Origin: Globisporangium splendens
Lineage: Eukaryota; Oomycota; Peronosporomycetes; Pythiales; Pythiaceae
Length of the DNA stretch: 64,000 nucleotides
Assembly: GCA_006386115.1 (NCBI GenBank)
Contig: VFIW01000013.1
Span: forward strand, 186,001-250,000
Reading direction: 5' to 3'
The notes under the pieces: generated by a model
Seen by the model: the letters and a program-made list of their open reading frames with translations, nothing else
Database searches by the model: none
Told to the model about the DNA's origin: nothing
Program-made: the position numbers and the translations under genes
Shown here: in pieces, positions 11,668-23,142 of the stretch
Position numbering within the stretch: position 1 is the first letter of the stretch
Layout of the letters: the number at the start of each line of letters is the position of its first letter

Positions 11668-14296
11668 CGTTGCTTCTCGGAGGTTACTGCTTGTCTGGGC
11701 GAGTGCAAATGTCGAAGTGATCTATGCGGAACTCAGCCAGACCAGCTTTGCTTGAGGAACCTTGTTGCAAGTGAACTTGCATCGGTGCTCAAGGACTCCC
11801 CAAGGCAAACGCGATTACGGCGATAGAAGGTCAGAGAGGGAAAGCAGCAAGTGTTGATGCACGTTCTGGTAACTTGATTCTTTTCGCGTTGTCTTCCATT
11901 TGCTGCAATGGAGGGAAGAGGACACCTGTATGCAACAGTGGTGGGTTCAACAAACCAGACAGGACTCCCATCGAGGTAGCCGTTCTGCATGGATGCACGC
12001 GGTAAAGGGCTGCTTTAAGGCATGCGTTGCGATCATTTCCTATCGTTCCAGCACGATAGGTGGTGTCCCGCCCGCATGGAACTTTCTTTCAAGTTACTCT
12101 CGCGCCTAATTAAACCTGTTGGTGCTACAGTGTCGAATCTGCCTGGCAGGCATGCACTGGTTCCGATACCGACCGAGATATGTGAGAAGCGCCTTCGAAA
12201 CCCTCACCATGCTGAAGGGCAACGCTCTTGGCGCACAAAGTGGGACAGAAATCCACTAAACCATTTCCTGCACGTCAACTGGCGGAGACCTCAGTCTGAG
12301 AGTGAACGGATATGTAGGCGTGTTTGTTCTGTTGTAGCAGGCAAGGCAAACGCGACGTGGCTATTCTGCCAGCAGCGTTCTTCAGATAGTCAGGCTTGAG
12401 CTTGCTGCACATAGCCTTTCAGCAGTCAATCCCATGCTTCCAAACCGCGTCTTTGCATGGGTGTCACTGTGGTGGGAGTAGCACCCAGAGGATTTCTGTC
12501 CCACTTTGCAACAGGTGACTCGAAGAGCTACATGTACGTGATTGGCTGAGTTGGACCGTTGGTGGAGAAGCTCCGAAGCTCATTCACCATTGCAGTTGAT
12601 AGCGGACCGAAATGGTCAGTCAGTCGATGCTGTTCCTGGTTGGAAGGGAGTCGTAAGGCACGCGCGTGTACTGATGATGGCGGACTTGGCATCGTCGCTT
12701 ATGGTCGTTAACAGTATGGGGACAGATGCAACTTCAATTGCTTCGTGCACTGTGCTGTGCTCCCACCGTTTACTGTGCGCTCTGGGGATGATGGACAAAG
12801 TCAATCAAGGAAAGGCGTCAACTTCAAACTTCAACTTCAACTCAGCACGATGTGCCTGCAGGACGTACACTCTATTAAAGCGTGCACCCGCCATCGTCGT
12901 CGACGTGGAACTTGATGACGGTTTAGTAACTTCAAGAGGGCATGCAGCACGGATCGCGAAAGTCGCGCCGCAGAAATCCAGTGACGAAGGAGATGGAGTT
13001 GCGAAGAAGCCACCCTGTACGAACGAGGAGATCCCTTCATTTACATTGAACCAAGCGCGCTTCTGGTGCTCAAGCGCATGCGCAGCTTGCATCAGTCTAC
13101 ATTGGGATGTTCAATTCTGTGCGCCTGCATTGACGTTGCTGCTCCCAACATCGTTGAGTTGTGGTTGGCGTAGCTCGATAAGTCCAGTGACTGATGAGTG
13201 AGCGAAAGCACGCAGCGCAAAAGACCAAGCTCGGGTACACAGAGCCGAGTCCTTGAGGAGTCGTAAGCTTGATTAGCAAGCACATTCCTTGCGCCACGCA
13301 GCGCGCCTTTCAGGACTGGAATTCTTGAGATGGGCTGCGTTTCATCCTCTCGGGCAGTCCAGGGCGATTGCGTCGTGATACACTACACCACCACCATCAC
13401 CTTCAGCAGCGGCAGCTCGTTCCGCTGCTGGATTTCTGCACGATTAACAAAGCACCACGCCACCAAATGGCTAAACCCGTAGGTCCTGTCTCTGCTAGTG
13501 TTGGAAGCGGGAATGAAAATTGTGGAATGGCAAACGCGTCTTTCCTGCTGAGGTGTCTCCTTATATTCATGTCCCTGCCATCAGTCAGCGGCTCAACATT
13601 CCCAACTCAACCCAGGTGGATCTGGTCGTCGGTATCTTTCAAGTCGTGCTCTACCAGGTCTCACTGGATACTTACTGCAGATGGGATTCTCGAACCTTGC
13701 TGGTCCCACGCTGGTTGCATATCCAAGCACCAGATGACCGAGATGCCTCGACAGTCGAACCAAGTGAAGCACCTTAGGTGGCGCCTTTGCAACAACCGGA
13801 AAAGCTCAGCTACAGGATGCAACTGTCATGCCGGACACGCTGCGATCCGATCTTTTGCATGGACTCAGAGGTGATGGGCACGAAACGAACTTGATGGCCA
13901 TCTGGATGTCGCGGCTGTTTTCTGCTCACTGCAACCGTAGAAATCAAGTAAACAAGCCCACCCTCGTGAAGATCACTCCCAGCGACGCGGACACGGCAGG
14001 TGACGCCCAACGATACACCCACCAAGATAGCAATGCTGCGCTGAGCGATGGGCAGTATCCACGTCACAGAGATCTATTCAAGGAGTGGTCCAGAGTGGCG
14101 CACGCTTCCATGTTGGCATCGACATAAAGGCGAGGAACCAGACGAGAAAGAAAGGACCACCTGCGTGAGCCCCCTCAAAGACCCAAGAACAAGGGTTGCC
14201 ACATTGACTTCCTTCTTCCCCACTTCAGCTTTTACCTCTTGGGTAGCAAGTGACCCAAGTCTACCGACCAAGTTCAAGGCAAGGAAGAGGACCAAG
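11668..14296. other. Divergent promoter region between alpha-glucosidases
   Basis: These 2.6 kb separate the two start codons. Several ORFs of 85-219 codons occur on both strands (for example 12542-13201), but none has a recognisable domain and opposite strands are equally open, so none is called. The stretch contains an 18-bp inverted repeat (12237/12490) and three copies of GGCAAACGCG (11804, 12345, 13529), the first two within a 14-bp match. It presumably carries both promoters. Confidence 0.5.
12237..12507. repeat. 18-bp perfect inverted repeat pair, 271-bp span
   Basis: AAAGTGGGACAGAAATCC at 12237-12254 recurs as its exact reverse complement at 12490-12507. The interior has no ORF of note. 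The size fits a small terminal-inverted-repeat element (MITE), but the flanking bases show no clear target duplication, so a regulatory or chance hairpin remains possible. Confidence 0.6.
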
Positions 14297-17272
14297 ATGA
14301 CCGTCTTCGGTCTCGGCTCGCTTCGTCTCGGGCAGATCCTGTTCGCACTGGCGTGTGTGGTCAGCCAAGCGCAGGAACTCGTCAAGGAAGACGATGGCTC
14401 GGGCAACTTGAAGATGCTCTTCCAGACCAAGCTCTGGAAGACACCAAACATCCACTACTCGGCGGGAGATGGCTGGACCGCCGTGCCAGGCATCCCCATG
14501 GTACCAAGCACGTACGGCGGCAACTACACTGCCGAAGACGGCTGGTTCCAGTACGATATCAAGACCTCGCAGCTGGAGTTCGTCTTCAACGACAACAACG
14601 GCGTGTGGGACAACAATGACAACAAGAACTACCTGGTGCAGAAGGCGGGAACGTGGGCTGTGGTCTCCAAGATCACGGAGCAGCCGACGCCAAAGCCTGC
14701 GCAGCAATACGTGGACAGCGCCGGGTACGCGGTCAAGTCGTTCCGTGAATCCAACGACCGCTTGGTCATTGAGCTCGGCTTGAACAACGCCACTGCGCTG
14801 TACGGTGAGGACGTCAAGGATCTGACGGTCGAGGTGACCAGAGACATCCAAGACAGCATCCGCGTCAAGATCGCTGACAAGGGCGAGAAGAGATGGCAAG
14901 TACCCAAGGATTTGTATGCGAAGGGCGCAATCGGGAGCAGCAATGTCTACCAGCGCAGCTTGTTCGGCAAGGACTCGAACTTGAACTTCTCGTACACGAA
15001 AAACCCGTTCACGTTCACGGTGACGCGCAAATCCGATGACTACGTGCTCTTTGACACGTCCAAGCTGCCGTTCGTCGTCAAGGACCAGTACTTGCAAGTC
15101 GCGACTGCAGTGTCGAGTGACATCAGTGTTTATGGCTTTGGTGAGAGCAGCCACAGCAACATGCGTCTCAACCCGGGTGACCGCCACACGCTCTGGGCGA
15201 GAGACCAAGGTGCGATGGACCCAAACCTCAACCTGTACGGCTCGCACCCGTACTTCCTCGGTATCAATGGCAAGGGTCAAGCCCATGGAGTGCTGTTGCT
15301 GAACAGTAACGGCATGGATATGACCTTGGAAGATGGTCGCGTCGTGTACCAGACGCTGGGTGGTGTCCTGGATTTCCACATCCTGGCTGGTCCAACACCC
15401 GCCGACGTGACGAACCAGTACACGCAGCTCATCGGCCGTCCAAAGCTCATGCCATACTGGTCGTACGGGTTCCATCAATGCCGTTGGGGCTATCGCTCGG
15501 CTGCTGACTTGCGCGAAGTGGTTGACAAGTACGCTGCCAACAAGATCCCTCTCGATGTGATTTGGGCCGACATCGACTACATGGACAAGTTCCACGACTT
15601 CACGCTAGACCCGGTCAACTTCACGCAGCCAGACATGCAGAAGCTGCTGACAGACGTGCACGCGCGTGGCCAGAAGTTCGTGCCGATCATCGATCCGGGT
15701 ATCCCAGACGACAAGAACGACTACGCGTACACCAAGGGTGTCGAGATGGACATCTTCATCAAGGACACCAAGGGCAAGCCGTACTTGGGTCAAGTGTGGC
15801 CGGGACCAACGGTGTTCCCGGATTTCTTCCACCCAAAGACATACTCGTACTGGTACGAGCAGTTGGATCGCATGAAAAAGATGCTGGACTACGACGGACT
15901 GTGGATCGACATGAACGAACTCGCCAACTTTTGCCCCGGGACTTCCTGTGTGCGCAAGGAGGGCGTGACGTGTCCCAACACGGGCTCCATCAGCAAGATC
16001 ACGACCTGCTGCCTGGAATGCACGGACGACGGCAACCGATGGGATAATCCGCCATTCAGAATCAACAACGCGTTCTCGGAAGCGTCGATTAACAGCAAGA
16101 CCATCTCGACCAGCGCTGTTCACTACACTGGAGCCCGCCAGTACGACTCACACAACCTGTATGGCTTCACCGAAGCCATTGCGACCAACAACGCACAGGA
16201 GAAGATCACTGGCAAGCGTTCGTTCGTGCTCTCGCGCTCCACTTTCCCTGGTTCGGGTGCCTACGCGGCCCACTGGACGGGCGATAATGCTGCTACATGG
16301 AACGACATCCAGTGGTCGATCCCAACGATCCTGAACTTTGGTTTGTACGGCATCCCGATGGTCGGTTCCGACATTTGCGGCTTTTCCGGTACGTCGAACG
16401 AAGAGCTGTGTGCTCGCTGGACGGCACTGGGTGCGTTCTACCCATTCTCGCGCAACCACAACAACCTAGAAGCGCAGCCGCAGGAAACGTACGTCTGGGA
16501 GTCCGTCGCCGCCATTGGCCGCAAGTTCATTGGCATGCGATATCGTTTGCTCCCATACATCTATACGCTCGGGTACCAGGCGCACGTCTCGGGTCTCCCA
16601 ATCGCTCGTGCGCTCTTCTTTGAGTTCCCGGGTGATGCGACGGTGCGGGGTTCCCCAGTGCTCGACACACAGTTTATGCTCGGCAATGCGCTCCTCGTGA
16701 CCCCAGTGCTCACCAAGGGTGCGACATCGGTGACGGGCTACTTGCCAGCTGGAACCTGGTACAACATCTTTGACTACTCGGTGATTGAAAGTGTCGGACA
16801 GTCGGTGACCTGGAATGTCAAGTTGGACGACATGCCAGTGCACATGCGTGGCGGTACCATCATCCCGCTGCACCAGCCTGCGCTCACGTCCGCTGCAGCT
16901 CAAGCTACCCCGTACGACTTGCTTATCGCGTTGCCGTCGAAGGGTACGACCACGGGTCAACTGTACTTGGACGATGGCGATGACCTCAGTGGCGACGACA
17001 AGGCCACGATCGTCGAGTTCCAGGTGTCGCAGTACCTGCTCGGAACGACGTTCATGACCAAGGTCGTCCAGGACAAATTCCGCGGCGCCTCCAAGAAGCT
17101 GCTGAACAAGCTCGTGGTGCTCGGTGTGAAGAAGCAGCCGTCGATTGTGCTCATCAACCTGTTCAGCAAACCGACGTCGATCAAGTACGACAACGCAACT
17201 CAAAGCTTAGAAATCGACGTGAGCAAGACCAACGTCAAGATTGCGGACTTCACCACGATCTTCTGGAATTAA
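14297..17272 (+). CDS. Secreted CBM25-GH31 alpha-glucosidase
   Basis: One exon of 991 codons. The ATG at 14297 is chosen because it opens a signal peptide (LGQILFALACVVSQAQ) that aligns with that of the paralogue; the frame is open further upstream, but that part does not look like protein. Residues about 40-125 form a CBM25-like starch-binding module (HYSAGDGWTAVPGIPM, FNDNNGVWDNNDNKNY). The GH31 barrel follows, with nucleophile Asp538 in WIDMNE and acid/base Asp663 in HWTGDN. It probably cleaves external alpha-glucans, with the CBM25 holding the polymer. It is transcribed head-to-head with the gene at 8842-11667. Confidence 0.96.
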   Translation: MTVFGLGSLRLGQILFALACVVSQAQELVKEDDGSGNLKMLFQTKLWKTPNIHYSAGDGWTAVPGIPMVPSTYGGNYTAEDGWFQYDIKTSQLEFVFNDNNGVWDNNDNKNYLVQKAGTWAVVSKITEQPTPKPAQQYVDSAGYAVKSFRESNDRLVIELGLNNATALYGEDVKDLTVEVTRDIQDSIRVKIADKGEKRWQVPKDLYAKGAIGSSNVYQRSLFGKDSNLNFSYTKNPFTFTVTRKSDDYVLFDTSKLPFVVKDQYLQVATAVSSDISVYGFGESSHSNMRLNPGDRHTLWARDQGAMDPNLNLYGSHPYFLGINGKGQAHGVLLLNSNGMDMTLEDGRVVYQTLGGVLDFHILAGPTPADVTNQYTQLIGRPKLMPYWSYGFHQCRWGYRSAADLREVVDKYAANKIPLDVIWADIDYMDKFHDFTLDPVNFTQPDMQKLLTDVHARGQKFVPIIDPGIPDDKNDYAYTKGVEMDIFIKDTKGKPYLGQVWPGPTVFPDFFHPKTYSYWYEQLDRMKKMLDYDGLWIDMNELANFCPGTSCVRKEGVTCPNTGSISKITTCCLECTDDGNRWDNPPFRINNAFSEASINSKTISTSAVHYTGARQYDSHNLYGFTEAIATNNAQEKITGKRSFVLSRSTFPGSGAYAAHWTGDNAATWNDIQWSIPTILNFGLYGIPMVGSDICGFSGTSNEELCARWTALGAFYPFSRNHNNLEAQPQETYVWESVAAIGRKFIGMRYRLLPYIYTLGYQAHVSGLPIARALFFEFPGDATVRGSPVLDTQFMLGNALLVTPVLTKGATSVTGYLPAGTWYNIFDYSVIESVGQSVTWNVKLDDMPVHMRGGTIIPLHQPALTSAAAQATPYDLLIALPSKGTTTGQLYLDDGDDLSGDDKATIVEFQVSQYLLGTTFMTKVVQDKFRGASKKLLNKLVVLGVKKQPSIVLINLFSKPTSIKYDNATQSLEIDVSKTNVKIADFTTIFWN

Positions 17273-17564
17273 GCAGAAATGCGCTCAAGACGTGTGTGCC
17301 GATGAGTTGCATTCCCGGAATGCTATAGCGCTTTGGTGTGAATTTAAACATTGGACTTGTTTTGTCTTTCATTCGGAGTGTGCGGCAAATTAGCGTTCGC
17401 TGATGATTGGCTTCGCCCGATTCGCGCTTTCTAGGTTCGAGCAGAGCCCTACGATATTGCTTTTCAGCTTTCGTTATTGACATCTTGAAATCGAAATAAA
17501 GCCGCATTCGGGCATCTTGAGATGCACACCTGCTGCCTTTTCTGCCATCATCTTCAAAGGCAAT

Positions 17565-20500
17565 CTAGTTTGAAGCAGAGAGAGCTTTTTGATACACCAT
17601 GATGAGACAATAAGCGTCCAGCGCTGCGTAGGAAATCTGCTGTTCAGTCAATGGGCGACGCTCCCAGTCACTCTTCTGCTGGGCTTTCGACAATGGCAGT
17701 CCGAGCACTTCGTGAACATGAGCAGCAAGTCCGCGTTGGCGACGACGCCGGTGCTTCAGTTTCGCAAGCTCGAACGATTCGTCACCATCCGCGTGAGCTT
17801 CACTTTGCTTCATCGTTTCTGCGTCATGCGCAATCTCTGCTTGATTTGCACTCTCGTCAAGTGAGAAATCCACCACATTGATGAAGGTTTCAAAGCATCG
17901 AGCGTCGGGAAAAGACCATCGCAGGCGCTTGATGTCGCCATCCAGCCCGAAACCAAGCTTTACGATGGAGCGCGACGTAAACAAGTGGGCAAAGAGATCT
18001 TCCAAATCCGAGATGGCCAACTCTAAGAGGTCGAAGATGAACGCATGACTCTCACACGCGACTTGCAGGATTGAGCATTTGGATTGCATGTGTCCGCTGC
18101 CTGAGTCAGGTCTCCACTCGGCATCGATTCCCAACGTTCGGACGCAACCCTGCATCAGTATCTCGTATGCGAGAGCGACCATATCATCATTGTCGACGAA
18201 GATCACACGATCGCTCGCGAGCGGTAGTTTTAAATACTCCTTTGAAGGATCATCAACTGCCGCCAGGTCTGAGCCGCTCGCGATCGGCGTAGGCACTGCA
18301 TGCAGTAGGAACGGCATGAACTCGTCTTCATGTTCCAGCTTGAATTCTAAGATCGCTCGGATGGTGCAACTAAAGCGCTCATGTTGATTCCCATCTTCTT
18401 CGTCGGCCACCATCTCAACTTCAATCACTTCTCGGAGAAATAGACGGCGCATTACGAGCGAGTCCTCAACCTCGGGTCTAAAAAACTGTAGCACCGTCAC
18501 CATCCCGTTGAGGACATACATCTCAGCGAGCTTGGGCACTAAGTATTCAACAGTCTCCATCGTGTACAGCTCTTTCTTGTGCACGATGAAGCCAATGGTC
18601 TTGTCCATGTTATCATTCTCCAGCGCGTCGTTGCAAAAGGACAGAATCTCTGAACGGTGCGAGGCATGCAAGCCAACAAAGTCATCGAGTTCCTTCACAA
18701 TGTGCACTGTCAGCTCGGGCAATTGGTTGATGCAGTACTCTGCATGGTGCTCTTGAACCTCCAGCGGCTCGCCGTTCGCGTCAGTGAGGAGTTGGAGCAT
18801 TTGTTTCGAGAATTTCCCGAGTGCTCGGTACGTCAAATCCAGGAATCGAAGCGACACGACGGCTCGAAGATTGAACAGAAGAGGATCCTTGGTCGCCAGC
18901 AGCGCTTCGCAGATCATCGCTTGTGCATTCTGTTTCGTTTCCTTGTCGCGGATAGTCGCTATCACTTCGATGACATGCTGCGCAAACATCAGTGGAGCAC
19001 ACTCCAATTCGGCTCGTTCGCACCAATAGCGGAGCGCAAACTCATGGGACTCTCGTGGCGATAAATCGTTGGCTGGCACGTCGTAATCGTAGTCGCGTGA
19101 GCCACTCCAGTTTTCCAGTGCGTCGAGTTCGCTAAACACTTTGCTGAACATCACTCGACGCGAGTTCAATGTCCGCAGCGCGACATTTCGAGACGAATCG
19201 TCGAAAGAGTCACCGCGGCGCGTATACTTGAAGTACATTTCTCGCAATAGGGAGTCATACATTGGAATTCGCATCATCAGATTCAGACTCTGAAAGTAGC
19301 GAAGCATCTTGATGGCGCCATCGAGCTGCTGATGCTGCAGACAGCAAATGAACACAGCGATCTCTGTCGCAGACGATCGATGAAATCCGTGCTTCAGCAT
19401 GCCTTGTAATGTGTCTTCGACACCTTTGGTGTTGTGCTTGTACCCACACGACGTGGCCAATTCTTCTAGGAGTACTTGCTTTTTCTCTTCCGTCACACCA
19501 CCAGGTAGCTTCGTAAGAATAATTTCGAGTCCTTCGAGGTGACGATGCCCATGCATTCGCGCAAGTTGCACGCAGGTTCGATGGGAAAAGGTCATCTTGT
19601 CGTGATTTGCAAGCTCGAGCATTTCAAACACATGATCACAGTTTGTGAGCAGATACTTTCCTCGAATAAACTTGCGATACAAATGTAGCTCTCTCGAAAG
19701 CTCTGGATACTGAGCCACTTCTTGAAATGACTGCCAGGCTAATGGCTCGTCTTCACAGCAAAGGTATGCGTCGACGATGGACACATAGGTCTTGCTGGTA
19801 GGCTGCAAGTGCGGTTGAGGCGGCACATGCACAGTAGTGCCATCGTTGAGGACGAGCTGCCATCCCTTGTCGGCAAGTTCGCGCATACCGTTCACAATCA
19901 CGACGATCTCGTCCTTCCATTTCCGCTTCCGACACTGGTGCAGCAGTGTCTCGAAGTCATTCCTGTTTGAAAGCGATGCTGGTTAGGGGGATCCAAAATC
20001 GCCAATCATTTTACAAAACATCGAGCAGGATGCTGAGAGTAGAATACGTACGTTGAGACGGTTGCACCAGTATGCACTCTTTCGACGAGTCGCGTGATAT
20101 CATGCTGCACGACTGCCAGACGGACTGAATGCGAGGTTTGGTGGCTAAGGCAGCCAAGCGCTTTGACTGGATAAATAGTCAGATAAGTGAATACCACATT
20201 TGGACTCTGAGTGCAACGAAGATGCCACAGTCTTACCGCCACGGCTTGCAGTCAACGTGTCAGGGCTCGTGATCTGATCGAGCTCTTCGGAAGTGATCAG
20301 GTTCTCCGCTGTCCATTCGCCCAGAACACGTTCTCTCTCGTCATCGTCATGGCCCTGAATCACTTGCGCGATTGCATGCACCAACCTCTCGCTGTTGCGA
20401 AGTATATCTCTGCCGTTGCATTTTAGATCGTGCAGCACGGCCATCGCGGCTGCGAGGTCTTTGCGAATCGCACACACCTCCAGCGCCTCCAGGTAGAGCG

Positions 20501-21287
20501 CTTCGTCAAACGTCTCCTCTTCTCGCGCATGGGCCAAGAAGCGCACGCACTCGACCGCGTCGACCTCGTCCGTGAAGGCAATGGAGCGGATCAAAGTCGT
20601 GTACGTCACGATGTTCGGTCGGGACTTGGTCTCGCGCATAGCTTCGTATCGCTGCGCCGCCAGAGTAACACAACACGCTGATCAGTCAACCTTTCCCTAT
20701 AATAAAGGCCATTTTGGAGTGCAAACCGCAAAGATAAAGCCCGTCTCTCTACCTTGATTGCAGCCGGGACGTCGCCATTGCGCGCAATGACATCGATGAG
20801 CGCCGTGTGCGTGAACACATCGGGCTCGTATCCGTGCTTGTTCAGCAGATCAAACGCGCGCAGTGCATCGGGCATGCTCCCCACGCGCTGACTCGCCGTC
20901 ACGATCGTATTGAGCGCGTAGCTCGGCTGGAGCTTCTCGAGCACGGGGATCTCGCGCTCCGCGTCGCCGACCGTCTGGAGCTGCACCATCCACTCGGCGA
21001 ACGCGAACGCCTTGTCCACCATCTCGTCGTTCTTGTCGCCGTTCTTGCGGATCCCGTGCTTCATCCATCTGCATCATAATACAAAGCCACGCCATTGAGC
21101 TACACTAAGTGACGGATCTTTTGTCGGACTTGGTGGGTACATACCGGAAGATGGGCTTGAGGAACGCGCGCGTCTCGAGCGCCTGGCCGCTCTGCAGCTG
21201 GAGGACGATCGCGCGTGTGGGCTCTTCGTGCTCCCAGCGCCACGTCTGCGGCCGCGTCCTGCGCTGCGAGTCCTTGCTATTCACCAT
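17565..21287 (-). CDS. PPR protein with C-terminal DEDDy 3'-5' exonuclease domain
   Basis: Five exons join in phase: 21287-21145, 21068-20753, 20651-20237, 20160-20052 and 19962-17565, for about 1126 residues. The N-terminal third has pentatricopeptide helices (GYEPDVFTHTALIDVIARNG, RPNIVTYTTLIRSI), the type of repeat that reads single-stranded RNA. The last ~220 residues are an RNase D/WRN-like exonuclease with all four acidic positions and the DEDDy tyrosine: LGIDAEWRP, GFGLDGDIKRL and YAALDAYCL. The likely role is sequence-guided RNA trimming, perhaps in an organelle, but no targeting peptide is obvious. The fusion of PPR array and DEDDy nuclease is unusual. Exon 4 (109 nt) is the weakest part of the model: a second frame through it is also open, but only the frame given keeps phase on both sides. 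Confidence 0.85.
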
Positions 21288-21699
21288 GGTGGTCGGGTGC
21301 AGTTGCAGGTGCAATTGCGGATATCTGCGTGCAACTCGGAAAATGCAAATGTGCCACTGCAACTGTTTCTATTTCTAAAGAGTAACTGACTAATGCCACC
21401 GATTTGGTGAACAAGATGCGAGCGTTCGCTGTGGTGGTTCGATGGGTTGATTGGATGGTGGCATAGGGTGTACCTTTGTGGGATTTTAGAAATAGAAATA
21501 TGTGGTGTCTATGTATTCTAAGGTCAGTACTGTATTCTATTGTGGACACCATGCATCGACATCACTGAATCAATTGACGAAAATGGAAACAATGCTCTTG
21601 TTCCTTTCATTCGCGTGTATTTTGTCAAGCAGAGTGCATATATTATATAGAGATACTGCAGAGAAACGGATGGTCCACGATCCTACTAACTGCTTCTCT
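21288..21699. other. Gene-free intergenic stretch
   Basis: Upstream region of the PPR-exonuclease gene and downstream region of the zinc-ribbon gene. AT-richer than its neighbours; no supported ORF or repeat was seen. Confidence 0.5.
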
Positions 21700-22068
21700 T
21701 TAGAAGAATGGAAAGTAGTTGCGGTGGATGAACGTCAAGAGCCCCGCTAAGCACACGAACAGCTGGAACCAGAGGAACGGCGTCATGCGCATGTCCTTCT
21801 GCATCTGCGCGATCGCGGCCTTGCGCTCTTCGAGCTCCTGCTCCAGGCACTTGTCGCACTTTGGGACCGAGCCCACGGCGCGTGCGTTCTTGAGGTCTAT
21901 CGGGCCGTCGCACTTCTTGCAGATCGTGTTGTCGACGGGCTTGAGCTTGCCGCTGGCGCGGTCGGCCTCCTCCTGCGCGAGACGCGCGGCTTCCTCCCGC
22001 TCGTGCTGCTCGCGCATGAGGCGCGGACCGCGCACGAGGTTCAGGTACAGGAACAGCAGCGAGTTCAT
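21700..22068 (-). CDS. Small zinc-ribbon protein with C-terminal membrane segment
   Basis: 122 residues from the ATG at 22068. A short hydrophobic N-terminus (MNSLLFLYLNLVRG) precedes a charged helix rich in Glu and Arg. A four-Cys knuckle follows (ICKKCDGPID...PKCDKCLE), then another charged helix, then a C-terminal hydrophobic segment (FLWFQLFVCLAGLLTFI). The layout suggests a small zinc-binding protein anchored in a membrane by its C-terminus. I do not recognise the family. An upstream in-frame extension to 22182 exists, but the later ATG begins the more protein-like part. Confidence 0.7.
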   Translation of the reverse strand: MNSLLFLYLNLVRGPRLMREQHEREEAARLAQEEADRASGKLKPVDNTICKKCDGPIDLKNARAVGSVPKCDKCLEQELEERKAAIAQMQKDMRMTPFLWFQLFVCLAGLLTFIHRNYFPFF

Positions 22069-23142
22069 GCTTGAGGACTGATGGATGTGGAAGCGGGTGT
22101 GCGCTGGTGGTTGCGTGCTGGGAACTGGGGGGAGGTCTTCGCTCGTCAGTTCTTTTCTGTCAGAAAAGTGATTGCCAAGCACGACAAGAGACCATGCTCG
22201 ATGAGACTATGCACATGCTTGATGACCTGATTAACCGGATCAATGTATAATTTCGCTCTATGCCACACTCAGGTGGTGGTTTTATGCGGCTATACGTGAT
22301 GAGCAGACACAACAGCAAGTGGAATAGGAATGACGGTAAGAGAGAATGGTGGTCGCTGTGATTAAAGAGCTCATTTGTGCCCTTTTTGGCACGCGATGAT
22401 GAAATGGATCGAGACTCGGAGCAAAATGCCGCGCAGGTTTCTGGGAGAAATCTGCCAGAACCGCTCTTGAGTTTTGCCTGGAATTGCGCGCTATGTGCGC
22501 GCTAGCGGGAACCGAAGCCGGATGCGGCCGGTGAAGCTGGAAGGAGTTCATTCCGCGTCATGCGTCGCGCTTTACAGCAACTCATGCTTCAGTGACAAAA
22601 CAATATCACCAACAATGCGTCTCGGGCAGTTGATCTTGTGCGTTGCACCTTTCTGCGCGGTTCCTGCGGGTGGGCAAGCAGTTGAGCAAGACCAGGGCCA
22701 CGAGTAATTGATCGGCGCTATGCTGCCGGCGATGGGTGTTGGAGGCGCAGCTGCCACGGGCAAGGAGTAATGGTGTTGCCAAAAAGTGTGTGTGTTTGCC
22801 TCTCATACCACAAACCTGACTTTGTTGGTGATGGCGTGTTAGAGGTAAAGACAGCAAGTCGAATAAAGAGAGGGAAGCTTTGGTCTTAGAAGACCATCGC
22901 CGCGATTGGGATGACTGACGTCGCGGTGGACGTGAATGACCTCGTTGCAGAGAATGCCGCCTCGGTGGCTGGAGCTGGCCAAGATGCCACAACCGGTAGC
23001 GAGTCAGCCTTTTGGTAAGGGGCGTCGTTCTGGCCAAAGCAGAGCAGGAACAAATCCTTGATGTTGGTAGTGTCGTGTTTAATGGAGAAAATGAAATTTC
23101 TTTAGTGTCGTTTTTCTTTTTGGGTTTTGCAGTGTTTAGTTG
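22069..23142. other. Intergenic stretch with possible small secreted ORF
   Basis: About 1.1 kb without a firm gene. The only suggestive feature is a plus-strand ATG at 22615 opening a signal-peptide-like segment (MRLGQLILCVAPFCAVPAGG). The frame stops at 22707. A second short open piece ends at 23017. No clean intron joins them, so no gene is called. Confidence 0.4.

Noticed and set aside
12542..13201. 219-codon plus-strand ORF between the alpha-glucosidases
   Set aside because: No recognisable domain, and the opposite strand is equally open; composition is like the rest of the intergenic DNA.
13520..13777. 85-codon ORF with protein-like composition
   Set aside because: Short, overlapped by another open frame, and without a motif or splice partner.
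17425..17445. GGTTCGAGC-like sequence resembling a tRNA T-loop
   Set aside because: No cloverleaf partners (acceptor or anticodon stems) could be found around it.
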